This document shows, in pieces, positions 40,701-48,435 of a stretch of 64,000 nt of DNA. The first letter of the stretch is position 1. Each line of letters begins with the position of its first letter. This DNA comes from Peptoniphilus_A genitalis. Its GTDB lineage: Bacteria > Bacillota > Clostridia > Tissierellales > Peptoniphilaceae. A program made the translations under genes and the position numbers. The DNA lies in NCBI RefSeq assembly GCF_949769225.1, contig NZ_CATKPB010000004.1; one strand, given 5' to 3'. The notes beneath the pieces are model-generated. The model ran no database searches and had not been told where the DNA came from. It saw nothing but the letters and a program-made list of their open reading frames with translations.

Positions 40701-40970
40701 TTAAATATCTCTAGCTATACTAAAAAGAATCAAAACTACAAGTAATAATAATATTTCGCTAATAATTGTGCCTATTTTAACTGCTTTAGACCAATTTTTA
40801 TATTCTTTTTTCTTTTTAATTATAAACAAATTAAGAACAAAAAAGCTTAAACCACTTATCAAAATAATGTTTGGCTGAATTTTATTCTTTACCATCCAAT
40901 TAGCTGCAATGACAAAGAAAATATTTATAATATTTAGAATAGTTAGTGTGTCAAGTTTAAACTTTTTCAT
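40701..40970 (-). CDS. Small membrane protein, unrecognised
   Basis: An 89-residue protein with three hydrophobic segments (about 9-27, 33-50, 67-87) separated by a KKKKEYKNWSKAVK basic loop. The ATG at 40970 is preferred (GGAG 8 nt upstream) over a GTG three codons earlier that collides with the ribosome site. No family recognised. The length and topology resemble the next gene, but the sequences are not obviously alike. Confidence 0.65.
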   Translation of the reverse strand: MKKFKLDTLTILNIINIFFVIAANWMVKNKIQPNIILISGLSFFVLNLFIIKKKKEYKNWSKAVKIGTIISEILLLLVVLILFSIARDI

Positions 40971-41054
40971 GCATGTCACTCCTTAGAAGAAGAATTAGAT
41001 AGCGTTATCACATTTTTATTGTACTGATTTACCCCTAAATAATCAAGTTTGTTT

Positions 41055-42242
41055 TTATCTTTCTATTAATTTAAAAACATTATCTAAGTTTTCCATTAAA
41101 TCTCTTGCCCTTAGGCTGGTCTTTGAGTTTTTTCTTGCGTAGAGGTCTCCTGAGAGTCCGTGAATATAAACTCCAAGTCTTGCAGCGTCAAACAAGTTAT
41201 AATTTTTCATTAGGGCAGAGATTATTCCCGTCAAGACATCTCCTGAGCCACCTGTAGCCATGCCAGAGTTGCCAGTCCTATTTGTGTATGTTCTCTCTCC
41301 ATCTGTGATTATTGTATCGTGACCCTTTAGGACTAAGATGACCTTATATTTTTTTGCAAATTCTTCTGCAACTGTCTTTCGATTGTTTTTTATTTTTTCT
41401 AAAGATAAGCCAGTTAGTCTTGCAAATTCTCCCTCATGTGGTGTTAAAATTGTCGTGAAGTCTTTTCTCTCTTTTAATAAAATCAAATTTTTTGACAAGA
41501 TATTTAGGCCGTCGGCATCTATTAAGAGATTTTTTTCTATTTTTATTATTTTCTTAAATACTTCTTGCCCATAAGCTCCTAGTCCCATACCTGGTCCCAT
41601 GGCTACGGCATCAATCCCTTCAAGGAATTTTTCCATTTCATCTAAGTCATCAAAGGTCTTTGCTATGGGCTCAATGAATTTTATAGACATGATGTCAAAG
41701 ATTTCTCGTGGGACGATATTATAGACAAGACCTGCTCCTGCCTTTAGGGCAGCATTTGATGAGAGGTAAGATGACCCAGTCATCCCCATAGACCCACCTA
41801 TGATTGCAATTTTTCCAAAGTCTCCCTTGTGGCCAAAGTCGTCCCTGTCCTTCCAAAGAGATTTTATTTCTTCATCTAAAATTATTCCTTCTTCATAATT
41901 TTTTTTCATAAAGTTTTCTCCATCAAACTTTGCCACAGCCACTGCATAAGACCTTTCGTGGCTAATAGATAAATCAAATTTCATATCAAAGACTTCTGCG
42001 TAAGGGGCATCTCCCTTGTATTTTATTTTTATGTCTTTGAAATAAATTTTTCCGATGCCTGTGCCAAGGGCCTTTGCCACTGCTTCCTTGGCAGCAAAAA
42101 TTCCCCCTGCCCTCTCGTATGGCTCTTTTCTTTTTTTAATTCTTTCTATCTCATCTTCGTTAAAAACCTTGCGAAGAAATTTTTCATTTTCATCCATTAA
42201 TTTTTTTATTCTAGAAATTTCTACTATATCTATACCTAGCAT
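41055..42242 (-). CDS. Holo-ACP synthase-NAD(P)HX dehydratase fusion
   Basis: A 395-residue fusion. Residues 1-112 are AcpS: MLGIDIVEISRI (metal-binding Asp5), GIFAAKEAVAKAL (Glu53) and LSISHERSYAVAVA. It would transfer 4'-phosphopantetheine to acyl carrier protein. Residues about 125-395 are the NnrD (YjeF C-terminal, ribokinase-like) ADP/ATP-dependent NAD(P)HX dehydratase: IIGGSMGMTGSSYLS, MGPGMG, DADGLN, LTPHEGEF, LKGHDT and GNSGMATGGSGDVLTGI. The usual epimerase partner NnrE is absent from this protein. The frame is open further upstream to 42392, but homology and GGTGA before the ATG at 42242 fix the start. Confidence 0.93.
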   Translation of the reverse strand: MLGIDIVEISRIKKLMDENEKFLRKVFNEDEIERIKKRKEPYERAGGIFAAKEAVAKALGTGIGKIYFKDIKIKYKGDAPYAEVFDMKFDLSISHERSYAVAVAKFDGENFMKKNYEEGIILDEEIKSLWKDRDDFGHKGDFGKIAIIGGSMGMTGSSYLSSNAALKAGAGLVYNIVPREIFDIMSIKFIEPIAKTFDDLDEMEKFLEGIDAVAMGPGMGLGAYGQEVFKKIIKIEKNLLIDADGLNILSKNLILLKERKDFTTILTPHEGEFARLTGLSLEKIKNNRKTVAEEFAKKYKVILVLKGHDTIITDGERTYTNRTGNSGMATGGSGDVLTGIISALMKNYNLFDAARLGVYIHGLSGDLYARKNSKTSLRARDLMENLDNVFKLIER

Positions 42243-42252
42243 CTCATCACCA

Positions 42253-42285
42253 TTGACTTTTATTTTATTTTCGATTATTATAACA
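42253..42285. promoter_or_regulatory. Overlapping face-to-face promoters of tyrS and acpS-nnrD
   Basis: Rightward: -35 TTGACT (42253-42258), 17-bp spacer, -10 TATTAT (42276-42281). Leftward: extended -10 TGTTATAAT on the opposite strand (42277-42285). The two -10 boxes share five base pairs, so polymerase can serve only one at a time. Confidence 0.6.
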
Positions 42286-42287
42286 TA

Positions 42288-42432
42288 AATAGTATGAATA
42301 TAAGACGTTGAAGATATACAGTAAGCGAAAGCTGAATTACAATATTGGAGTCTATTGATTTTTGAGGCCTCGGCGAAGAAAGGTGGTACCACGAATGCGT
42401 CCTTTCGTTCACGGGGCTCTTTTTATTTTTTT
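42288..42432 (+). ncRNA. T-box riboswitch (Tyr specifier) controlling tyrS
   Basis: The conserved T-box AAGGTGGTACCACG (42380-42393) pairs with CCTTTC downstream as antiterminator. A competing terminator region ends in a long T-run (42420-42430). The specifier loop reads GAATTACAATATTGGAG, with TAC at 42338-42340 followed by A and a 5-nt helix strand, which fits tRNA-Tyr. Stem I appears short compared with standard Firmicutes T-boxes. Confidence 0.85.
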
Positions 42433-42442
42433 GGAGGAATTT

Positions 42443-43669
42443 ATGGAAAATGTATTCGATATTTTAAGCGAGAGAGGTTACTTAGACCAATGCACTTACG
42501 AAGACGAGCTAAGAGAAATGCTTGGCAAGGAATCAGTTCCTTTTTACATTGGCTTTGATGCAACTGCTGACTCTCTAACTCTTGGACACTTTATCCAAAT
42601 TAGGGTAATGCAACACATGCAAAATGCTGGTCACGTGCCTATAGCTCTACTTGGCGGTGGAACTACAACTATTGGTGACCCATCAGGCAAGTCCGACATG
42701 AGATCTCTTATGAACAGGGAAACAATTGACTACAACGCAAGAAGATTTAAGGAACAAATTTCTAGCTTCTTAGATTTTTCTGATGGCAAGGGCTACATTG
42801 AAAACAACGCTGACTGGTTAACTAAGTTAAACTTCCTAGAATTTGTAAGAGAAATTGGAATCCACTTCTCTGTTAACAGGATGCTACAATTTGATTGCTA
42901 CAAGAACAGGATGGAACAAGGACTTACTTTCTTCGAATTTTCTTACATGCTTATGCAATCCTACGACTACCTATACCTATACAGGAAGCATGGCTGTAAG
43001 CTAGAAGTTGGTGGATCTGACCAATGGTCCAACATACTTGGTGGTTATGAACTTGTTAGAAAGCTTGAAGGTGACAAAGTTTATGCCATGACTTTTAAAC
43101 TTCTTACCACTGCGGCTGGAATCAAGATGGGTAAGACTATGGCTGGAGCAATTTGGCTTGACCCAGAAAAGACTACACCTTACGAAATGTTCCAATACCT
43201 AAGAAACTGTGACGACAGAGATGTTATTAAGTTCATGAAGCTTCTAACTATGCTTCCACTTGATAAGATTGCTGAATATGAAAAATTAGAAGGCGCTGAA
43301 ATAAATAAGGCAAAAGAAGTCCTTGCTTACGAAGTTGTAAAAGACGTTCACGGAGAAGAAGCTGCTAAAGCTGCTCTTGATGCATCTCACTCCCTATTTG
43401 GTGGCGACAAGGCATCAGAAGACATACCTGCAACTGAATTTGAAGCTGCAAAGTTTGACGAACCTGTGGGTATCCTAAACCTTATGACAGAGCTTGGACT
43501 TATCAAGACAAACTCTGAAGGTAGAAGACTTATCACTCAAGGCGGAGTTTCCATTGATGATGAAAAAGTAACTGATCCTAAACTTGAAATCACAAAAGAC
43601 AACTTCAAGGACGGAGAAATTATTATTAGAAAGGGTAAAAAAGTTTACCACAAGGTTATTATAAAGTGA
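42443..43669 (+). CDS. tyrS: Tyrosyl-tRNA synthetase
   Basis: A 408-residue class I synthetase. The ATP-binding HIGH-like motif is in FDATADSLTLGHFIQ (TLGH), and the KMSKS-like loop reads GIKMGKTMAG, the variant typical of TyrRS. Tyrosine-binding residues lie around YMLMQSYDYLYLY and GGSDQWSN. A C-terminal S4 RNA-binding domain (about 345-408, GLIKTNSEGRRLITQGGVSIDD) completes it. The ATG at 42443 has TTGGAGG 6 nt upstream; the longer frame covers the T-box leader and is not used. It is cotranscribed with pepD (7-bp gap). Confidence 0.96.
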   Translation: MENVFDILSERGYLDQCTYEDELREMLGKESVPFYIGFDATADSLTLGHFIQIRVMQHMQNAGHVPIALLGGGTTTIGDPSGKSDMRSLMNRETIDYNARRFKEQISSFLDFSDGKGYIENNADWLTKLNFLEFVREIGIHFSVNRMLQFDCYKNRMEQGLTFFEFSYMLMQSYDYLYLYRKHGCKLEVGGSDQWSNILGGYELVRKLEGDKVYAMTFKLLTTAAGIKMGKTMAGAIWLDPEKTTPYEMFQYLRNCDDRDVIKFMKLLTMLPLDKIAEYEKLEGAEINKAKEVLAYEVVKDVHGEEAAKAALDASHSLFGGDKASEDIPATEFEAAKFDEPVGILNLMTELGLIKTNSEGRRLITQGGVSIDDEKVTDPKLEITKDNFKDGEIIIRKGKKVYHKVIIK

Positions 43670-43676
43670 GGTTAAA

Positions 43677-45068
43677 ATGAATTTAGAACCAAAAAAAGTT
43701 TTTGATTATTTTGAAATGTTATCACAAATTCCTAGAGAATCTGGTAACGAAAAGGGAGTTTCTGACTTCCTTAAGAAGTTTGGAGAAGAAAAAGGCTACA
43801 AGGTCGTACAAGATGACAGCCTAAACATTATTATGGAAGTGCCTCCTACTAAGGGCATGGAAGATAGACCTAAGGTAATCCTACAAGGTCACATGGACAT
43901 GGTTTGCGAAAAGGGCAAGGACTCCAAGCACAATTTTGAAACTGATCCAATCGAACTTATTGTTGATGGCGATTCTCTTCACGCCAACGACACAACTCTT
44001 GGAGCAGACAACGGAATAGGTGTTGCCATGGCAATGGCTCTTGCAGAAGAAGAACACGGTCCATTAAAGATAATCGTAACTGTATCAGAAGAAACTGACA
44101 TGCACGGTGCCAAAGACCTTGAAGCAAAATATCTTGAAGGCAAGTACCTAATCAACATCGACTCAGAAGAAGAAGGTGTCCTTACAGTTTCATCTGCAGG
44201 TGGAAAACTTCTAAAATCAAAATTTGTCTTTAATGAAGAAGCTTACTCTGGCAAGGCTTTTGACCTTCACCTTCATGGCTTCCTTGGTGGCCACTCTGGT
44301 ATGGAAATTGCCAACAACAGAGGCAACATGATTAAGGTAATAGCTGAAATCCTTAATAAGCTTGATGGAGCAAGACTAATTGACATCAACTGCGGAACAA
44401 AACAAAATGCCATCCCAAGAGAAGGTAAGCTTGTCCTTGTGGCAGATGAAAAAGCTCTTCAGGAAGCTATAGATTTTGTAAAAGAAAAGTTCAAGGAAGT
44501 TGCAGGAGAACTTGTAATTGAATGCAAAGAAACTTCTCATGATGGAAAAGTTTTAACTGCTGATGACACTAAAAAACTTGCAAACTATTTGTTAGAACTT
44601 CCAACTGGCCCACACACTTTCATAAATGAAGCTAAAAAAGTTCTTGAATCATCATCAAACCTTGCAATAGCAAAAAAAGTTGATGACGCAGTAGAAGTTT
44701 TCGTTTCACTAAGATTTGCATCCTCTTCACTTTCAGAAGAATTCGGCAAGATCTACTTGGATATAGTTGAAAAATATGGCTGCCAAGGAGAATTCATCAA
44801 CCCTTATCCAGAATGGGAATACAGAAAAGAATCTGACTTTAGAGAAATCGTAAAGAAAATTTACAAGGAAATCACTGGCAAGGAAATGGAAGAAGAGTTC
44901 ACTCACGGTGGACTTGAATGTGGTGTCTTCTACAAGAAGAATAGCGACCTTGACATTATCTCCATTGGTCCAGACACCGTTGGAGCTCACACACAAAAGG
45001 AAACTCTTTCAATTTCTTCAACTAAGAGAGTTTACGACCATCTTGTAAAAGTTCTAAAAGCTCTTTAA
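43677..45068 (+). CDS. pepD: Aminoacyl-histidine dipeptidase, M20 family
   Basis: 463 residues of the PepD (beta-Ala-His dipeptidase) type. Metal-site segments: LQGHMDMVCE, LGADNGIGVAMAMALAEEE, VSEETDMHGAKDL, INIDSEEEG and the C-terminal ECGVFYKK/IGPDTVGAHTQKE. The lid domain (about 190-390) is inserted as usual. It is a cytosolic dinuclear Zn2+ enzyme that cuts dipeptides, including Xaa-His. It follows tyrS by 7 bp, so it is under the tyrosine T-box, an odd regulatory partner for a dipeptidase. Confidence 0.93.
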   Translation: MNLEPKKVFDYFEMLSQIPRESGNEKGVSDFLKKFGEEKGYKVVQDDSLNIIMEVPPTKGMEDRPKVILQGHMDMVCEKGKDSKHNFETDPIELIVDGDSLHANDTTLGADNGIGVAMAMALAEEEHGPLKIIVTVSEETDMHGAKDLEAKYLEGKYLINIDSEEEGVLTVSSAGGKLLKSKFVFNEEAYSGKAFDLHLHGFLGGHSGMEIANNRGNMIKVIAEILNKLDGARLIDINCGTKQNAIPREGKLVLVADEKALQEAIDFVKEKFKEVAGELVIECKETSHDGKVLTADDTKKLANYLLELPTGPHTFINEAKKVLESSSNLAIAKKVDDAVEVFVSLRFASSSLSEEFGKIYLDIVEKYGCQGEFINPYPEWEYRKESDFREIVKKIYKEITGKEMEEEFTHGGLECGVFYKKNSDLDIISIGPDTVGAHTQKETLSISSTKRVYDHLVKVLKAL

Positions 45069-45080
45069 TAAAATAAATTT

Positions 45081-45108
45081 ATGGCTGTCTCTTAGGCAGC
45101 CATTTTTT
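45081..45108 (+). terminator. Terminator of tyrS-pepD
   Basis: ATGGCTGTC/GGCAGCCAT (one G:U) with a 5-nt loop is followed by T6. Confidence 0.85.
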
Positions 45109-45137
45109 ATTGGACTTAGTTTGCCCTTTAAGAGCAT

Positions 45138-45162
45138 AAAAAAAGAAACCCCTAGGGATTTC
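45138..45162 (-). terminator. Terminator of the HATPase gene
   Basis: In leftward sense GAAATCCC/GGGGTTTC (one G:U) with a 2-nt loop is followed by T7. It lies about 86 bp past the stop codon. Confidence 0.7.
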
Positions 45163-45248
45163 TAATATTTCTATAAATTAAAATTTTTAAAAAACTTATA
45201 AACTATGGTCTTAACAAATTATGTATGAACTTATAAGTCGCCAGGTCT

Positions 45249-45641
45249 TCAAAGATTTTTAATTGCAATTACTTCATTTTGATTTAAAATAAGCTGGTCT
45301 GTTAGAGCCTCAACAATTAATAGACCTCTGCCATTACACTTTTTTTCTCCGCAATCATACAAGGAAGTGTCATGGTCTACGCCCCTTCCCTCGTCAGATA
45401 CAATGATTTTTAAAGAGTCATCCTTTAAGACTAACTTTAAACAGACCTTCTTGTTAAGGTCTTCTTGATTGCCATGGACTGCTCCATTTATGACAAGTTC
45501 ATTTAAAATAACTTTTATATCAAATAATTTTTCTTGGTCAGTAATATAGGGATTTAAATCCATAATGGCTGAATCCAAAAAGCTCTTTATTAGAGATAAA
45601 TCGCTATTAACAAAACCCTTAAATCTATATAAAGTATCCAT
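45249..45641 (-). CDS. RsbW/SpoIIAB-type ATP-binding protein
   Basis: About 130 residues of a HATPase_c-2 domain. The N box is ILNELVINGAVHGNQ, the G1 box SDEGRGVD, and the G2-like box CNGRGLLIVEALTD. Proteins of this kind are anti-sigma-factor kinases or orphan ATPase modules. No anti-anti-sigma or sigma gene is beside it. Two starts are plausible: ATG at 45641 (GGAG 8 nt upstream) or TTG at 45674 (GGGGAG 5 nt upstream). The C-terminus is short, and no membrane segment is present. Confidence 0.75.
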   Translation of the reverse strand: MDTLYRFKGFVNSDLSLIKSFLDSAIMDLNPYITDQEKLFDIKVILNELVINGAVHGNQEDLNKKVCLKLVLKDDSLKIIVSDEGRGVDHDTSLYDCGEKKCNGRGLLIVEALTDQLILNQNEVIAIKNL

Positions 45642-45748
45642 AATTCTCACTCCATCTATTAAGAAAATACCCAATAGATCTCCCCTTTAAACCCCAAAAG
45701 CTTGACATAGATTAATTTTAAAATTTTACTGTATTATATTTAGCAATT

Positions 45749-45757
45749 TGTTATAAT
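45749..45757 (+). promoter_or_regulatory. Extended -10 promoter of rubredoxin
   Basis: TGTTATAAT, 48 bp before the start codon, with no recognisable -35. Confidence 0.6.
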
Positions 45758-45805
45758 GTTATTAAGCTTGCAAAAAGCATAAATTTTATTAGGAGGAAAA
45801 ATAAT

Positions 45806-45967
45806 ATGAAAAAATATGAATGTACACTTTGCGGATATATCTATGATCCTGAAGTAGGCGACGAAGATAACGGCGTTGAAGCTGGTACAGCATTTGAAAA
45901 TCTACCAGAAGATTGGGTTTGCCCTCTTTGTGGAGCTGAAAAATCAGACTTCGAACCTGTTGAATAA
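45806..45967 (+). CDS. Rubredoxin
   Basis: A 53-residue iron protein. The four iron ligands are Cys6, Cys9, Cys39 and Cys42 in CTLCGYIYDP and CPLCGAEKSDFEP, separated by the usual acidic stretch with an aromatic core (Y5, Y13, W37). It is a one-electron carrier in anaerobic electron transfer and oxidative-stress defence. AGGAGG lies 9 nt upstream of the ATG. It is monocistronic, with its own extended -10 promoter and terminator. No rubrerythrin or desulfoferrodoxin gene is adjacent. Confidence 0.96.
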   Translation: MKKYECTLCGYIYDPEVGDEDNGVEAGTAFENLPEDWVCPLCGAEKSDFEPVE

Positions 45968-45977
45968 TAATATTAAG

Positions 45978-46000
45978 GAAGGCTTAGGCCTTCTTTTTTT
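45978..46000 (+). terminator. Terminator of rubredoxin
   Basis: GAAGGC/GCCTTC with a TTAG loop is followed by T7. Confidence 0.85.
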
Positions 46001-46026
46001 ATGTATTTTTTTACAAATTTAAAATT

Positions 46027-46128
46027 TTATCCACAATTTTATTTTTTTATCTACATTTGTGGGCTTTTTTATACTTTTTAACGGATATCCACAACTTGAT
46101 TTATCTTTTTTAATTTTATTTATCCACA
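46027..46128 (+). other. Cluster of DnaA-box-like sites
   Basis: Four same-strand 9-mers: TTATCCACA (46027-46035, perfect), TTATCTACA (46047-46055), ATATCCACA (46085-46093) and TTATCCACA (46120-46128, perfect). They lie in an extremely AT-rich, gene-free stretch between rubredoxin and a peptidase gene. No replication gene is near. Possible DnaA-binding (titration or regulatory) site; chance is unlikely for two perfect and two one-mismatch boxes in about 100 bp but not excluded in DNA this AT-rich. Confidence 0.5.
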
Positions 46129-46155
46129 ATTATAATATTTTTTAAATTTCCAAAT

Positions 46156-46193
46156 AAAAAGGTCATGAAAATTTTTATATAAATCTCATGACC
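46156..46193 (-). terminator. Terminator of the M20 peptidase gene
   Basis: In leftward sense GGTCATGA/TCATGACC is a perfect stem with a long AT-rich loop, followed by T5. Confidence 0.7.
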
Positions 46194-46219
46194 CTCCTCT
46201 TATATTTATTTTCCATTCA

Positions 46220-47329
46220 TCAATCAATTTTCAAATAATCTATAATTGCCCTTGTTGTATTTTCTAGATCTTCTAAAACTATATACTCTTCCTTTGTATG
46301 GACCTTTTCCATTCCAACTCCAACTATAAGAGAGTTGAAACCTTCTTCAGCAAAGAAGTTGGCATCGGATCCGCCACCAATTATAACTTCTTTTGCCTCT
46401 ACTCCTACATTTTTGTAGGATTTTATAACTTCTTTTGCAAATTCCATGTCGCTCGGAGCAAGAGCTGGATAGTCCAAAGTTTTTTCAAAGTCAAAGTCTT
46501 CTGTCAAGTTCCTTACTATTTGTTGATATTCTTCTAAAATTTCAAGAACGTGGTCTTTGTCGTGACCTCTTATCTCTCCAGAGAATTCAACATAGTCTGG
46601 CACAACATTTGTTGGGAAATCAGAATTTATATTTGAAATATTTGCTGTTGTGAATTCATCAATCCTTAGATTTTTAAACTTAGAAATAGCTTTTGCTGCA
46701 AGCATAATCGCTGAGATTCCCTTCTCTGGCTCAATGCCAGCGTGGGCTGACTTGCCTCTTATCTTGAATTTATAAGAATAAGATGTAGGAGCCTTGTATG
46801 CGACCTTGTCACAAGAGCCTGCATTATCAACTACAATCATATTTTTAGCAGGACTCATATTTTTATAAACTTCCTCCCAATTTATATTTCTTGCACCGAG
46901 CATTCCCACTTCTTCTCCTGGTGTGAAAATTGCATAAATATCTCTGTGCTTGTAGTTGTTTTTCACAAGATAGTAGATTGAGTATAGGATTGCTGCCAAG
47001 CCTCCCTTGTCATCGCCACCAAGAGTTGTCTTGCCATCAGTCTTCCAAATATCATCTTCTTTAATAATTTTTAAATCCTTATTGGGTTCAATGACGTCCA
47101 TGTGGGCTGAAAAAGTTACTCCTTCTCCTTCTCCTGCAAACTTTGCAAAAATCGTAGGTGCCTTTCCCCCATATTTATCTTGTGACTGGTCCAGATAGAC
47201 CTCTCCACCAAGTTCTTCTACAAAATTTATTATATAGTCTGCTACTTTCTCTTCCCTTTTGGAAGGAGAGTGGATCAAAAGCAAGTCTTCAAAAATTTCT
47301 AAGAGTTTCTCTCTTTCAAAATCTTTCAT
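46220..47329 (-). CDS. M20-family peptidase, PepT-like
   Basis: A 369-residue zinc peptidase. Metal-site segments: TFSAHMDVIEP, LGGDDKGGLAAIL, FTPGEEVGMLGA, VVDNAG and GGGSDANFF. A dimerisation domain (about 180-290) has KIRGKSAHAGIEPEKGISAI. The layout matches the PepT-like/M42-related tripeptidase group common in Firmicutes. The frame is open upstream to 47455, but the ATG at 47329 with GGGAGG 6 nt before it is the natural start (MKDFEREKLLEIF). It is monocistronic. Confidence 0.9.
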   Translation of the reverse strand: MKDFEREKLLEIFEDLLLIHSPSKREEKVADYIINFVEELGGEVYLDQSQDKYGGKAPTIFAKFAGEGEGVTFSAHMDVIEPNKDLKIIKEDDIWKTDGKTTLGGDDKGGLAAILYSIYYLVKNNYKHRDIYAIFTPGEEVGMLGARNINWEEVYKNMSPAKNMIVVDNAGSCDKVAYKAPTSYSYKFKIRGKSAHAGIEPEKGISAIMLAAKAISKFKNLRIDEFTTANISNINSDFPTNVVPDYVEFSGEIRGHDKDHVLEILEEYQQIVRNLTEDFDFEKTLDYPALAPSDMEFAKEVIKSYKNVGVEAKEVIIGGGSDANFFAEEGFNSLIVGVGMEKVHTKEEYIVLEDLENTTRAIIDYLKID

Positions 47330-47427
47330 ATTTCCTCCCTTTTTTGAATAAATTATCGATAGTATAACACAATCCTTTCGCAATGTAAATCTATACTTAA
47401 ATACAATAAATGTTAAAGATGAACAAA

Positions 47428-47464
47428 AAAGACCTGATAAATTTTCAGTCTTCACCAGGTCTTT
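47428..47464 (-). terminator. Probable terminator downstream of the alpha/beta hydrolase gene
   Basis: In leftward sense AAAGACCTG/CAGGTCTTT with a 19-nt loop is followed by more T. It lies about 135 bp beyond the stop codon, so the assignment is less sure. Confidence 0.55.
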
Positions 47465-47597
47465 ATAGGACGTAAAAATTTTTTAAATATTTTTATTTTA
47501 TTTTCTATTTTTATTAAATACAAAATAGCACTTAGATTCTTATTTAATTCGTCATTTTAATAAATTAAATTTCGTTTAACTTACTAAGTTTTTCTAA

Positions 47598-48371
47598 TTA
47601 AAATTTGCCAACTTCTTTTGAAAACTTAATAGCCTCTTCAAGCATTTGGGTTGTCACTTGGTGGCCAGTCATTTCAAAAAGTTTGAAGTCCAAGAGTTTC
47701 TTGTCTTCATAAACTTTTTCAACTTCCTTGACAAAGGACTCTTGACCGGCTGGATCTATTACATCGTCGTCTTCTCCATTATAAAGGACAAGAGCTCTAT
47801 CCTTAAAGGCTTCTGGACTGTCCATTGGGTTCATGTCTAAGAAGAATTCATTAATTCTAAATTCTCTCTCGTCAATCTTGTCTTGGTTCTTAAGTTCATT
47901 TACTCCACGAACTAGCTCTTTCCAATTATTTATTCCATTGAATATAAATGCCATCTTAAGGTCCTTCTTAAAGGCATAAAGACCTCCAGCGGTTATGGCT
48001 CCCATAGAGTGACCTCCCACTGCGATTTCATTTCCCGGATAATTTCCTTCAATGTAGTTAAAGATGGAGGGTGCTTCTTCGATGTTGTGCATTATTACTT
48101 TTAAAATATATTTACCTTCAACTTCCTTTTCCTCGTGGTCAAGCTTTTCTTCATTTCTTTCACCGTGGTATCTCGCTTCAGGAAGGATAACTCTATAGCC
48201 ATAGGAGGCAAAAATATTTCCCCTAAAGATTTGCCTTTCATTATCTGATCCCCAGCCGTGATAAAAAACTAGAGTCTTGTTAGTCTCTTCCTTGGGCTCA
48301 ATTATTATTGCAGGGACCTTCCCTATCATGACTTCCTTTATATCTGAATAATTTGTTTTTAAATACTCCAT
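47598..48371 (-). CDS. Alpha/beta-hydrolase family protein
   Basis: A 257-residue cytosolic serine hydrolase. Visible elements: oxyanion-region FYHGWGSDNERQIFRG (37-51), nucleophile elbow GGHSMGAITAG with Ser122, an acid in YNGEDDDVIDP and the final histidine in MTGHQV. It has no signal peptide. The substrate is unknown; the prolyl-oligopeptidase-like S9 or esterase groups are the nearest types. AGAGGTG precedes the ATG. Confidence 0.87.
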   Translation of the reverse strand: MEYLKTNYSDIKEVMIGKVPAIIIEPKEETNKTLVFYHGWGSDNERQIFRGNIFASYGYRVILPEARYHGERNEEKLDHEEKEVEGKYILKVIMHNIEEAPSIFNYIEGNYPGNEIAVGGHSMGAITAGGLYAFKKDLKMAFIFNGINNWKELVRGVNELKNQDKIDEREFRINEFFLDMNPMDSPEAFKDRALVLYNGEDDDVIDPAGQESFVKEVEKVYEDKKLLDFKLFEMTGHQVTTQMLEEAIKFSKEVGKF

Positions 48372-48435
48372 AATTCACCTCTCCTACATTATAGCAAAGA
48401 TATAAAAAATTTTTTGTGGAGTAACTTTAATTCCA

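Noticed and set aside
42243..42392. Extended N-terminus of the AcpS-NnrD protein
   Set aside because: The extra 50 residues would be antisense to the tyrS promoter and T-box leader, and AcpS proteins begin at the GIDIVEI segment.
42362..42442. Extended N-terminus of TyrS covering the T-box
   Set aside because: The added residues derive from the antiterminator/terminator sequence and are unlike any TyrRS; the ATG at 42443 has an ideal ribosome site.
46027..46128. Chromosomal replication origin at the DnaA-box cluster
   Set aside because: No dnaA, dnaN, recF, gyrB or rpmH lies nearby, and only four boxes in one orientation are seen, so oriC is not supported; kept as a DnaA-site cluster only.
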